Source of the DNA: a candidate division CSSED10-310 bacterium
GTDB lineage: Bacteria; CSSED10-310; JAFGJC01
Assembly: GCA_016927905.1 (NCBI GenBank)
Contig: JAFGLW010000012.1
Coordinates: forward strand, 1 to 64,000
Length of the DNA: 64,000 nucleotides
Direction of reading: 5' to 3'
Part shown: piece by piece, positions 9,101 to 20,597 of the stretch
Layout of the letters: each line of letters begins with the position of its first letter
Numbering within the stretch: the stretch's first letter is position 1
Translations under genes and position numbers: made by a program
The notes under the pieces: model-generated
Database searches by the model: none
Told to the model about the DNA's origin: nothing
The model's input: the letters and a program-made list of their open reading frames with translations, nothing else

Positions 9101-11509
9101 GCATACTCCCGCTCCCAGGCGGCACCGGGCCTCCAGCGTGAGGTTGCCGTTTTGCACGCACAACGCCGCCGCCTGGTTGAACCGGTCCAGCGCCGGTCCG
9201 GTTTTGCCGGTCGAATAGAGGATCCCCGCCAAACCGAACAAAGCCTCCATCTGAAGATCGATCACGCCGGTCCGGCCCGCGGCATCGTTCAGTTTCCGGT
9301 ATGCGTCCTGAGCCTCCTGAAGGTTCCCCAGCGCCCGTTGTGCAATCCCCATGTGCCGCAGCACGCCCAGAACCGCCGGCTCCGTGTCCTGCATCCTGAT
9401 CCGCAGCGCATCTTTTGCCAGTTCGGTCACCGCAGCATACTGGGCATGTTCCTGCAACCGCTCGATCGCCTTCAGATAATACGGCAATGCCGTTTCGGGG
9501 TGATACCCGCGGGACAGATGCCGGGCGATTTCCGACTGATCCGGCGCTGCATGGGATATCAGATATTCTGCAACCGTATCATGCAGGTCGCGCCGGCGCC
9601 GGGCCGGCATCCGATTGTATATGAGTTCCAGAAAAGCCCAGTGTCGAACCGTCAATTCACTCCTGAACCGGCGCAACAGGCCGCTCTTTCCCAATTCGTC
9701 CAGAACATCCAGAAACCGCTGGGGATTCATGCCGGCAACGCCGCAAACCGGGGAGATCTCCCGTATGGGATCCGACACGGCCAGCGCTTCCATCACGGTC
9801 AAAGCTTCGTGCGACAGATTTCTCAACCGCGCCAGCATATTGGATCTGTAACTGCCCGCCCGGTACCGCCACTTTTTTGGCGCTAAATGCCATCGATTCT
9901 CCCGGTAGGCGAGCGCGCCGCTTTGGAACGCATTCATCACGAGTTCCTGGGCAAGCCCGGGATTGCCTCCGGATCTCTTGATAATCCTGTCCAGTAAGGG
10001 TTCCGGAAGTTCCATGGTTCCCAACATAGACCGGACGAGCGCAGCCATGTGATCGACAGGCAATCCATCCAACCGGATGGTCTGCCCGGATGACCGGATC
10101 TCCGATATCCACTCGGCTGTTTCCGAAGCTTCCGTTTTCGCGGCCTCGTCCATCGACATCACCACTGCGATACGTTTCAGGCCGCTCAATGCGGAACGGA
10201 AAAACCGTATTCTGGACGCCGACATCCGATCCACATCATCAATCCAGATCAACACCGGGCGCATTTCGGCCAGATTGCCGATCAACCGACCGAACGCCTT
10301 CGGCGGCGTGCCGATTTCCGCGCCGGGATCCTGGAACGATTCCCATCCCGGAAACGCCGAAAGTGATCGACCGACCCCTTCATTCAATCTTTTTGCATCC
10401 TCCGGTGTCATCCGGCCCCGATATTGTTCCATTCTGCCGAGTACCGGCTGGAGTTCCACATCCAAGGGAAGGCCGTGCCCCGCACCAGCGAATACCGGCA
10501 GGACAGCCACGCCTTCCCACCCTTTCAAAAGCTCAAACTCCTCCAGCAACCGGCTCTTGCCGATCCCGGCCTCCCCCTTCAGAAAACAGACCTTCCGGCC
10601 TGAACCGTCTTCCGGCGCAAGAATATCACCCAGCCGCTTCAATTCGTCACCGCGCCCCATGAAAGCCGGTCGAAACAGTTCCGCCGGAGCTTCCCAGTCG
10701 GGCACCTTCCCGGACCGCTCACAATCCGGCTTTTTCTCGGTCAGGACCGACCAGATCTCCCTGGCGGACGGCAACCGGTCGGCGGGATCTTTTTCCAGCA
10801 GCCACAGGATCACCCGCTCAAGCGATGATTCCTGCTTAATCAGCATCAGGGACCGGGGCCGCTCCTTGACCTGTTTCAAAAGAAGCTCATAAAACGTCCG
10901 GCCTTCAAACGGCAGGATTCCAGACACCGCTTCATACAATACGACACCCAGCGAATACAGGTCCGAACGGATATCCGGAACGGCACCCCTGCATTGCTCC
11001 GGTGACGCATACTGGACCGTCCCGGCGAAAACCTTTCCCTCCGATCCGGAATGCGGGCCGATACGGGACAGGCCGAAATCGGTTATTTTTACCTTGCCTG
11101 ACCGGTCGACCAGGATATTCTGCGGTTTGATATCGCCATGAACCACTCCCCGCCCGTGAAGATAATCCATCGCCTGCAGAACCTGGGGAATGATGTTCCA
11201 GAGCACACGACTGCGCCGCTCGGAACCGGGACACCCGCTCTCCTCGAGACAAGTCCGCAAATGCACGCCATCAACCAGCTCCATGACCAGATAACTCTTC
11301 TCCCGATCGATGAACCAATCGTACAGCCGGACAATATTGGGATGCCTTAACCGCGCCAGAGCCTGAACTTCAAGCGAAACAGACGCCGCCGCATGAATCT
11401 CCTTGATCGCAACCGGGTTCCCGGCATCATTCCGACAGGCATATACAACCCCGCCGCCTCCGGTTCCCAGGATTTTCTCAACGTGATATTTCCCTGCAAT
11501 GACGTTCAC
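6182..11509 (-). CDS. Giant regulator: Ser/Thr kinase, signalling ATPase, TPR, GAF, sigma-54-type AAA+ and Fis helix-turn-helix
   Basis: About 1775 residues. Kinase (about 7-260): glycine loop GTGGGG, V-A-I-K lysine, H-G-D-I-K-P-Q-N in place of the usual HRD, and D-F-G. Signalling ATPase (about 285-700): Walker A GEAGIGKS. TPR-like helical repeats (about 700-1160). GAF (about 1290-1415). AAA+ of the sigma-54 activator family (about 1465-1690): Walker A GDTGTGKE. A Fis-type helix-turn-helix closes the protein. The loop that should read GAFTGA reads GVATGV, so sigma-54 contact is doubtful. I chose GTG at 11509 because AGGAAGTGG precedes it and a TTGACA-17-TAATGT promoter overlaps the more upstream ATG (11542), which has no ribosome binding site. 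It probably couples a signal to transcription; neither signal nor target can be read. Confidence 0.88.
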   Translation of the reverse strand: MNVIAGKYHVEKILGTGGGGVVYACRNDAGNPVAIKEIHAAASVSLEVQALARLRHPNIVRLYDWFIDREKSYLVMELVDGVHLRTCLEESGCPGSERRSRVLWNIIPQVLQAMDYLHGRGVVHGDIKPQNILVDRSGKVKITDFGLSRIGPHSGSEGKVFAGTVQYASPEQCRGAVPDIRSDLYSLGVVLYEAVSGILPFEGRTFYELLLKQVKERPRSLMLIKQESSLERVILWLLEKDPADRLPSAREIWSVLTEKKPDCERSGKVPDWEAPAELFRPAFMGRGDELKRLGDILAPEDGSGRKVCFLKGEAGIGKSRLLEEFELLKGWEGVAVLPVFAGAGHGLPLDVELQPVLGRMEQYRGRMTPEDAKRLNEGVGRSLSAFPGWESFQDPGAEIGTPPKAFGRLIGNLAEMRPVLIWIDDVDRMSASRIRFFRSALSGLKRIAVVMSMDEAAKTEASETAEWISEIRSSGQTIRLDGLPVDHMAALVRSMLGTMELPEPLLDRIIKRSGGNPGLAQELVMNAFQSGALAYRENRWHLAPKKWRYRAGSYRSNMLARLRNLSHEALTVMEALAVSDPIREISPVCGVAGMNPQRFLDVLDELGKSGLLRRFRSELTVRHWAFLELIYNRMPARRRRDLHDTVAEYLISHAAPDQSEIARHLSRGYHPETALPYYLKAIERLQEHAQYAAVTELAKDALRIRMQDTEPAVLGVLRHMGIAQRALGNLQEAQDAYRKLNDAAGRTGVIDLQMEALFGLAGILYSTGKTGPALDRFNQAAALCVQNGNLTLEARCRLGAGVCNLALGDYDTALEEAVRAREIFNRLNSPMSVARSLQLMGDIYHETGRFPQAREINEEALRIFQDSGQVEHSAACLMSIGRTLMEQGRIGQAEQLFLQAMKIAENARHFMIENITRVNLAGALIEKGEPWKAVRELDKALEILDRIGFPKTVADGRKKLAVACEIVGDISRAEQEYQRALEIYRNQGDKRGEADCLVSMGKTRLNQGQLKQAKTFGESVRAIAREIPDPLLAAEAYDLLAKVNILTGNTSSGVRYLRAAGKLNRSFNRRHREGRVLVELGFVRLDAGNLAEAAKLFERSRQILDPLGITGGMLRVLRGLVELSVRMKDAAGQMEAAGKLQALMQDIDDHSAIPHLFFRVDLPTVRSPLGDMGARLAGHIVRSSIFKDSPVSVFALSTIAASVDSPEKSLDLYRKAESLAKRFKMRPAAERIDSAIRLLSPAPGQTETEKTGSIPQEGTKKMKTSDSAPIQFLLHSTREFFTATDLNRLLTSVLDQVVEATGGERGFLMTRGPEGDLHFSISRNIRQEDISEPEFETSRTIINHVVETKRTYLSGDVGADTAFRERRSIQILGLRSILCVPIPGNQPSDQVKGLIYLDNTLEQGLFSFTDRLLVEIVAELASVALENVKNREALEATRLALNEENLRLKEELGKRYRMGMLIGRSSAMDKVIGIAGRVAASNASVLISGDTGTGKEIVAKTIHFNSPRKQCSFIGINCAALPENLLEAELFGIEKGVATGVNARIGLVQKADRGTLFLDEIADMNPATQAKILRVLQEREVTPIGGRTPRKVDVRIISATNQDLKKRIRDGTFREDLYYRLNVIHIDLPPLRQRKEDILPLARHFLEQYSREIKRKFDDFNREAMAAMVEYSWPGNVRELENAIQRATILETGNQISLEALPAEIGGAADRSGGAEPAVDALISGMNLKSNMERIEKHLVSKALEQANGVKKEAAGILGITPRILSYYLKKHGFN

Positions 11510-11532
11510 ATATTCCACTTCCTGAAACCCGA

Positions 11533-11561
11533 ACATTACCATATATGTAACCGGTTGTCAA
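11533..11561 (-). promoter_or_regulatory. Sigma-70-type promoter of the giant kinase regulator
   Basis: On the minus strand, TTGACA (11556-11561) and TAATGT (11533-11538) are separated by exactly 17 bp. The expected transcript start falls just before the AGGAAGTGG and GTG at 11509. This supports the shorter start for the gene. Confidence 0.55.
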
Positions 11562-11608
11562 TAATTGTAATTTTTCGGATGTTGCCGCCGTCTTGAACTT
11601 GTCGGATT

Positions 11609-14146
11609 TCAGTCGCCGGGTGGTTCTCCGGTATTGATCCCTTCCGATTCCGGATCGGGGGATTGGTCCGGTTCCGGAAAATATTCTTCCAGGCCGTTTT
11701 CCGGCTGGTCGGTTTCCTTTTCAACCACCCGGGCGACGGCCAGGACTTTCCCGCCGTCCTTGCCGATATCCTGGAGTTGAACGCCCTGGGTGGAGCGGCC
11801 GATTGACCGGAGACTTTCCATGTCGACGTGGATCCGGATGAGTTTCCCGGCGCTGGTAACCATCAGGAATTCATCATCTCCGAATGATTGGATAACGCCG
11901 ATGACCGGGCCGTTTTTCTGGGTGACCCGGATATTGATCAACCCCTTTCCGCCGCGTTTCTGGCTTCGGTATTCCTCGATATCGGTCCGTTTCCCGTAGC
12001 CGTTTTCGGTCACGGTCAGCATCAGGGCACCTTCCCGGAGAACCTCCATTCCCACGACGCTATCTTCCGGAACCAGCCGGATCCCGATCACGCCCTGGGT
12101 GACCCGTCCCATAGCCCGCACATCTTTTTCTCCGAACCGGATACTCATCCCGTTCCGGGTGGCCATGAAGACGTGCTGGTTGCCGTCTGTGAGCCGGACG
12201 GCGATCAGGCGGTCATCCTCATCCAGTTTGATCGCCCGGATCCCGTTGGTACGGATATTCGAATATTCTCTGAGTGCCGTCTTTTTGACGATTCCCTTCC
12301 GGGTTCCCATCAGGATGAATTGGTTGCTGTCGAACGATTGAATTGGGAGAATGGCGGAAACGTTTTCGTCGGGCATCATGGACAGGAGATTTTTCAGGGA
12401 GTTGCCCTTGGCCGAACGCCCGGCCTGGGGCAGCTGGTAGACTTTCAGTTTGTAGACGATTCCCCTGTCGGTGAAAATGAGAATGATGTCGTGTGTGCTG
12501 GCCACAAAGAGATGCTCCAGGAAATCTCCTTCTTTGGGGATGATTCCGGTGGCGCCCTGCCCCCGCCGTTTCTGGGCTCTGTATAGAGACAGGGCGTTTC
12601 GCTTGGCGTAATTGTCGTGAGTGATGAACACCACCATGTCTTCCTCGACAATCATGTCCTCGAGTTCGATTTCGCTGGTGGCTTCCAGTATTTCCGTCCG
12701 GCGCTCATCCCCGTATTTCGCCTTTATTTCCAGCAGTTCGTCCTTGATCACATTCAGCAGCAGCGCTTCCGAGCCCAGAATGGCCTTCAACCGGCTGATT
12801 TCCTTCAAAAGATCCAGGTATTCGGTCCGGATTTTTTCCCGTTCCAGGCCGGTCAACCGCTGCAGCCGCATATCCAGAACGGCCTGAGCCTGTTCCGCGC
12901 TCATGCCGAACTTCGCGATCAGGCCCGACTTGGCCTCTTCAGCATTCCCGCTGGCTCGTATCAGATCGATAACCGCGTCCAGGTTATCCAGAGCGATAAT
13001 CAATCCTTCGATGATGTGCGCTCTCGCTTCGGCCTTCTGAAGAAGGAATCTGGTTCTCCTGAACACGACTTCCCGGCGGTGCTGGATGAATTTTTCAAGG
13101 ATTTGTTTCAGGGTCAGTTGTTCGGGTCGGCCGTCGACCAGGGCCACCATATTGACGCCGAAATTCTGCTGCAGCTGGGTTTTCTTATAGAGCTGATTCA
13201 GAACGGCTTTGGCGATCTGATCTTTCTTAAGCTCCACCACAATCCGCAACCCGTCCCGATCCGATTCGTCCCTGAGATCCGCGATTCCTTCCAGTTTCTT
13301 TGTTTTGACCAGTTCGGCGATTTTCTCCAGCAAAGCGGCCTTGTTCACCTGATAGGGAAGCTCGGTAATGATGATGTCTTCGCGCCCGGCCCGTTCGCGT
13401 TTTTCAATCACGGCCTGCGCCCGCATCACGATGGAACCTCTCCCGGTCTCATATGCCGAGACGATCCCTTCCCGGCCGTAGATGAACGCTCCGGTGGGGA
13501 AATCCGGTCCTCTGACGATGGTCATCAGGTGATTCGTGTCGGTTTCGGGATGGTCGATCAGGGTGATGGTTGCGTCGATGATCTCGATCAGGTTGTGGGG
13601 CGGGATGTTTGTCGCCATACCCACGGCGATGCCGCTGGAACCGTTTACCAGGAGATTGGGTACGGAAGCCGGCAGAACGACCGGTTCACTCGTGGATTCA
13701 TCATAGTTGGGAATGAAATCCACCGTATTCTTTTCGATGTCACGGATCATTTCCTCCGATACCCGTGCCAGTCGCGATTCGGTATAGCGCATCGCCGCCG
13801 GCGGATCGCCGTCCACGGACCCGAAGTTGCCCTGCCCGTCGACGAGCATGTACCGCATGGAAAAATCCTGCGCCATCCGAACCAGCGAATCGTATATCGC
13901 CTGATCGCCGTGGGGGTGATAATTCCCCATCACCTCACCCACCACCTTGGCCGATTTCCGGTACGGCCGGTTGTAATGGAGACCCATTTCATGCATGCCG
14001 TACAGAATTCGCCGGTGCACCGGTTTCAATCCGTCCCGCACATCCGGCAGGGCTCTTCCCACAATGACGCTCATGGCATAGTCAATAAACGACGTCTTCA
14101 TCTGGTCTTCGACATTGACCCGCACTCTCTGTTCCTGTGTGAGCAT
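11609..14146 (-). CDS. gyrA: DNA gyrase subunit A
   Basis: 845 residues. GyrA cuts and reseals DNA within the A2B2 gyrase to introduce negative supercoils. The N-terminal winged-helix/tower region is intact, with the catalytic tyrosine in AMRYTE (Y121). The C-terminal beta-pinwheel carries the GyrA box Q-K-R-G-G-K-G, which separates it from topoisomerase IV ParC. The end is an acidic tail (about 25 residues rich in E, D, P). In the quinolone-determining region the residue equivalent to E. coli Ser83 is Gln82, while Asp86 is kept. The start ATG has AAGGAGTAGG upstream. It is last in the leftward dnaN-recF-gyrB-gyrA series, 45 bp after gyrB. Confidence 0.97.
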   Translation of the reverse strand: MLTQEQRVRVNVEDQMKTSFIDYAMSVIVGRALPDVRDGLKPVHRRILYGMHEMGLHYNRPYRKSAKVVGEVMGNYHPHGDQAIYDSLVRMAQDFSMRYMLVDGQGNFGSVDGDPPAAMRYTESRLARVSEEMIRDIEKNTVDFIPNYDESTSEPVVLPASVPNLLVNGSSGIAVGMATNIPPHNLIEIIDATITLIDHPETDTNHLMTIVRGPDFPTGAFIYGREGIVSAYETGRGSIVMRAQAVIEKRERAGREDIIITELPYQVNKAALLEKIAELVKTKKLEGIADLRDESDRDGLRIVVELKKDQIAKAVLNQLYKKTQLQQNFGVNMVALVDGRPEQLTLKQILEKFIQHRREVVFRRTRFLLQKAEARAHIIEGLIIALDNLDAVIDLIRASGNAEEAKSGLIAKFGMSAEQAQAVLDMRLQRLTGLEREKIRTEYLDLLKEISRLKAILGSEALLLNVIKDELLEIKAKYGDERRTEILEATSEIELEDMIVEEDMVVFITHDNYAKRNALSLYRAQKRRGQGATGIIPKEGDFLEHLFVASTHDIILIFTDRGIVYKLKVYQLPQAGRSAKGNSLKNLLSMMPDENVSAILPIQSFDSNQFILMGTRKGIVKKTALREYSNIRTNGIRAIKLDEDDRLIAVRLTDGNQHVFMATRNGMSIRFGEKDVRAMGRVTQGVIGIRLVPEDSVVGMEVLREGALMLTVTENGYGKRTDIEEYRSQKRGGKGLINIRVTQKNGPVIGVIQSFGDDEFLMVTSAGKLIRIHVDMESLRSIGRSTQGVQLQDIGKDGGKVLAVARVVEKETDQPENGLEEYFPEPDQSPDPESEGINTGEPPGD

Positions 14147-14191
14147 TTTCCTACTCCTTCATCCCATGTTCCGACACCTGCATGTCACCAC

Positions 14192-17721
<3,530 letters not shown>

Positions 17722-17753
17722 CCGGGGTTACCATACTCCCCGTTCTATTCGGT

Positions 17754-18857
17754 TTAAATGATCATGGGCATCACGACAGAAAAATATTTATATTCAGATG
17801 GTTCCGACGGTTCAAAAACCACCGGTCCCGACATGTCTCCGATCCTCATAACCACCAGCTCCGAATCGATCGATCTCAGAAGATCCAGCAGATAATTCAC
17901 GTTGAAACCAATGGAAAACGGTTCGCCGTCATATTGAATATCCAATCTGTCCTTTGCTTCACCATATTCCGGAGTGCTGGCCGATATCTGTATCCCACCT
18001 GCCGATACATCAAATTTGACTCCCCGGACCTTCAGATCCGAAAACAGTGAAACCCTTCGGAGCGAATTGTATAAACCATCCTTGTCAATCTTGATCTCAT
18101 TCTCGGCGTTTTTCGGAACCACCTTTGTGTAATCCGGGAATTTACCGTCCACAAGACGTGTCAACACCGTTTCATTCCCCACCCTAAATACTACCTGATT
18201 CTCCATTATTCCAAACTTCATTTCCTCCATACCGGAACTGATCATTCGCTGTATTTCGCGGATACCTTTTTGGGGAATGATGATCTCCATCTCGGGCAAA
18301 TCCGTTATGTTTTGAGATTCAACATAGGCCAGGCGATGTCCATCCGTCGCCACCATTCTCAAGGTTTCCTTTGAAACATGAAACAAGGTTCCATTCAAAA
18401 CACGCCGGTTTTCATCATGACTGACCGCAAATGATGATTTCCGCGTCAAGATATCCATGACTTCGGAACCGACCGGCACAAAACCGGTGTCGTCGAAATC
18501 CGCCAGCCTCGGATAATCCTCATCCGACATCCCCACCAACTTGAAATTGGACAACCCGCACGAAATCGATATCCAGTTGTTTTCCTCCACCTTGAACCGG
18601 ATCTTTTCCTCCGGCAACTCCTTCAAAACCTCATATAGCTTCTTTGCGGAAACAGTGATGCTTCCGCCTTCGGACTCATTGACATCAATCCGGTCCCGGA
18701 TCCCCACTTCCAGATCCGTTGCGTTGATCTCGATCTGGTTTTCTGTTGTTACGATCCGAACATTACTCAGAAGCGGCAAAGCATTCTTTCGCTCCACAAC
18801 CGCCTGCACCTTCTGAATACTCCTCAAAAAATCACTTTTTTCAATTTCAAATTCCAT
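17754..18857 (-). CDS. dnaN: DNA polymerase III beta subunit (sliding clamp)
   Basis: 367 residues, the usual length. The dimeric ring tethers DNA polymerase III and other partners to DNA. The family is clear from the N-terminal KSDFLRSIQKVQAVVERK, the ATDLEVG motif, the central GTLFHVSKETLRMVATDGHR region and the C-terminal V-M-P-M. The ATG is preceded by GGGGGTTAAA. It is the first gene of the leftward replication cluster. The usual partner dnaA is not upstream; the adjacent 564 bp are AT-rich with DnaA boxes. Confidence 0.97.
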   Translation of the reverse strand: MEFEIEKSDFLRSIQKVQAVVERKNALPLLSNVRIVTTENQIEINATDLEVGIRDRIDVNESEGGSITVSAKKLYEVLKELPEEKIRFKVEENNWISISCGLSNFKLVGMSDEDYPRLADFDDTGFVPVGSEVMDILTRKSSFAVSHDENRRVLNGTLFHVSKETLRMVATDGHRLAYVESQNITDLPEMEIIIPQKGIREIQRMISSGMEEMKFGIMENQVVFRVGNETVLTRLVDGKFPDYTKVVPKNAENEIKIDKDGLYNSLRRVSLFSDLKVRGVKFDVSAGGIQISASTPEYGEAKDRLDIQYDGEPFSIGFNVNYLLDLLRSIDSELVVMRIGDMSGPVVFEPSEPSEYKYFSVVMPMII

Positions 18858-18884
18858 TTTAACCCCCAGTTGAGAGATGAATTC

Positions 18885-18913
18885 AAACTAACAGATTTTC
18901 TTTTAAATGTAAA
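18885..18913 (-). promoter_or_regulatory. Possible promoter of dnaN operon
   Basis: On the minus strand TTTACA (18908-18913) and TAGTTT (18885-18890) are 17 bp apart, 28 bp before the dnaN ATG. The -10 is weak; the assignment rests on position. Confidence 0.35.
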
Positions 18914-19273
18914 TAGTTTTATGAAAAATAAGTTCGCACGAGCCCGCTACTGTGAACATCATTTTAATAAAACAGATGGATAGAAGAAGTCGTCGTAGCG
19001 GTATATAAGTCTAAAAGGCTGTTAATTGATTACATTTATTAATAAAACAGCGACAGGAAACCATGTTTGGTGATGTGTGGGCACCCTCGCATGCCTGTGT
19101 AGGACATCATGAAAAAAAAATTCAGTGTCGCTTGAACATCCTGTAAACGATTTCACTCCGGTTTATTGTTCAAACATTGCGTAATTATTTCAATTAAAAT
19201 AGGATTGAATGAGAGCGAGGTCGATGGAAAAAAAAGCTTGACATGGATGAAAATTCAATTTGCGAACCAATGA

Positions 19274-19294
19274 TTTTACACAGATTTATACACA
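19274..19294 (+). promoter_or_regulatory. Two tandem DnaA boxes
   Basis: TTTTACACA (19274-19282) and TTATACACA (19286-19294) both fit the TTWTNCACA consensus, share an orientation and are separated by GAT. The AT-rich putative unwinding element begins about 25 bp downstream. Tandem same-strand boxes beside such an element are the typical core of a bacterial origin. Confidence 0.65.
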
Positions 19295-19421
19295 GATGTT
19301 TAAATTGGACATAACCTGTTGAATATTAAAAATATTTTATTAAATATTACCCCGGAGTAAAACGGTTTTTTATCATGATTTTACGAGTTATTTTACCGGT
19401 TGCGGGCGTTATCCGATTGAC

Positions 19422-20597
19422 ATGAATAAGCACTGCTGCAGGATCGGCATTTTATCTCGTGTTCTGCCATGTCAAAATAAACCGTTCGGATCCCAGACAT
19501 TATTTCTGCAGACTTGTTTTTCATCTGCGGAAAGAATATCGGTTGAACTGGCGGTTCACGATCCATGGAAAATATTGAACCGGGAGGAAGAGGAAGTTGA
19601 GGGGATCGTATTTTCAAGAGGAAAATGGATCGCGAAAATGGTGCCGTTCCCACTGGTTCTTTATGATCGGTACTATTCGGAAATATCCGGATTCGATCAG
19701 AGGCTGGAAAGGATAAGGGATGAGCTGGGACGAAAATGCATGTTCGTCAATCCGCCTGAGTTTTCTCGGATTGTAACCAATAAGGTGGAATTTTCGGTGA
19801 AAATGCAAAGGTATGGATTTCATTCACCTGTAATATATGCGGATCGCATCGTGAATGAAAAGGAACTGGCTTGCCTGCTGACGCGTCATCAAGCGGTCGT
19901 CGCAAAACCGGTTTATGGAAGGATGGGAAGGGGAATTGTACGGATAGAGCAGGACAGAATCGGAACCCGAAACGAGTATCGTGTGCGGACAGAGAATCGG
20001 GAAATACGGTGTTCCCGTCCAATGGAAGTGGCTGGAATATTGAGACATCTGGCAAGGGAGCAGGTGATGGCCGTGAAGGATTTCATGATTCAGGAATCCA
20101 TTGACATCGAGCGGATCAGGAACCGGTGGTATGATGTTCGGGTATTGATGCAGCGGACCCGGCCGGGATCTCCGGATCTGACCGGAATGGTGATCCGGGT
20201 GAGCAATGGAACTGTCACGGTGCCGAACCTGGATCAGGGCGGACTGGTAATGGATCCTGAGTTTTGTTTCGGTGCGATGACGGAGAACAAATCCGGTATG
20301 GAGCGGATGGAGAAATGCAGACGGATCTGCAATGCTTTATACCTAAGGTTTGAAGAAGAGTACGGCGATATTGGCGAGATCGGGTTCGATCTTCTGATCG
20401 ACAGGAAAGATAAGATATGGATTCTGGAGATCAATTCGAAACCGGGTAGATGGGCATTCTGGAGGTTGGCGTCGGGTTTCGGGTTGGACGGGGATCGAAG
20501 GCGAATGTATGCGGAAACCAGGATGATATCCATCGAAAAGGTTATGCAGTATGGAAGATGGTTGTGTGAGAAAAGCTTGAATGAGAAGGAGAACTGA
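19422..20597 (+). CDS. YheC/YheD-type ATP-grasp protein
   Basis: 391 residues. The ATP-grasp signature is clear in the second half: AKPVYGRMGRG as the nucleotide-binding loop, D-V-R-V-L-M-Q, and the magnesium-binding end EIGFDLLID followed by L-E-I-N-S-K-P-G-R. These are hallmarks of the YheC/YheD family, known in Bacillus as spore-coat-associated proteins but found more widely. The substrate is unknown; ATP-grasp enzymes generally join a carboxylate to an amine or thiol. The stop codon is immediately followed by the gpmI ATG, so translation is probably coupled. It is the first rightward gene after the origin candidate. The ribosome binding site is weak. Confidence 0.8.
   Translation: MNKHCCRIGILSRVLPCQNKPFGSQTLFLQTCFSSAERISVELAVHDPWKILNREEEEVEGIVFSRGKWIAKMVPFPLVLYDRYYSEISGFDQRLERIRDELGRKCMFVNPPEFSRIVTNKVEFSVKMQRYGFHSPVIYADRIVNEKELACLLTRHQAVVAKPVYGRMGRGIVRIEQDRIGTRNEYRVRTENREIRCSRPMEVAGILRHLAREQVMAVKDFMIQESIDIERIRNRWYDVRVLMQRTRPGSPDLTGMVIRVSNGTVTVPNLDQGGLVMDPEFCFGAMTENKSGMERMEKCRRICNALYLRFEEEYGDIGEIGFDLLIDRKDKIWILEINSKPGRWAFWRLASGFGLDGDRRRMYAETRMISIEKVMQYGRWLCEKSLNEKEN

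Larger units (their letters stand above)
18858..19421. other. Candidate chromosomal replication origin (oriC)
   Basis: A 564-bp AT-rich gap lies between leftward dnaN and a rightward gene. It holds two DnaA boxes in the same orientation with their starts 12 bp apart (19274-19294). Close by is a nearly pure A/T stretch (about 19319-19349) that could be the unwinding element. A 12-bp direct repeat TTAATAAAACAG occurs at 18964-18975 and 19039-19050. The neighbours dnaN, recF, gyrB and gyrA commonly flank bacterial origins. No protein gene is convincing here. Confidence 0.6.
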
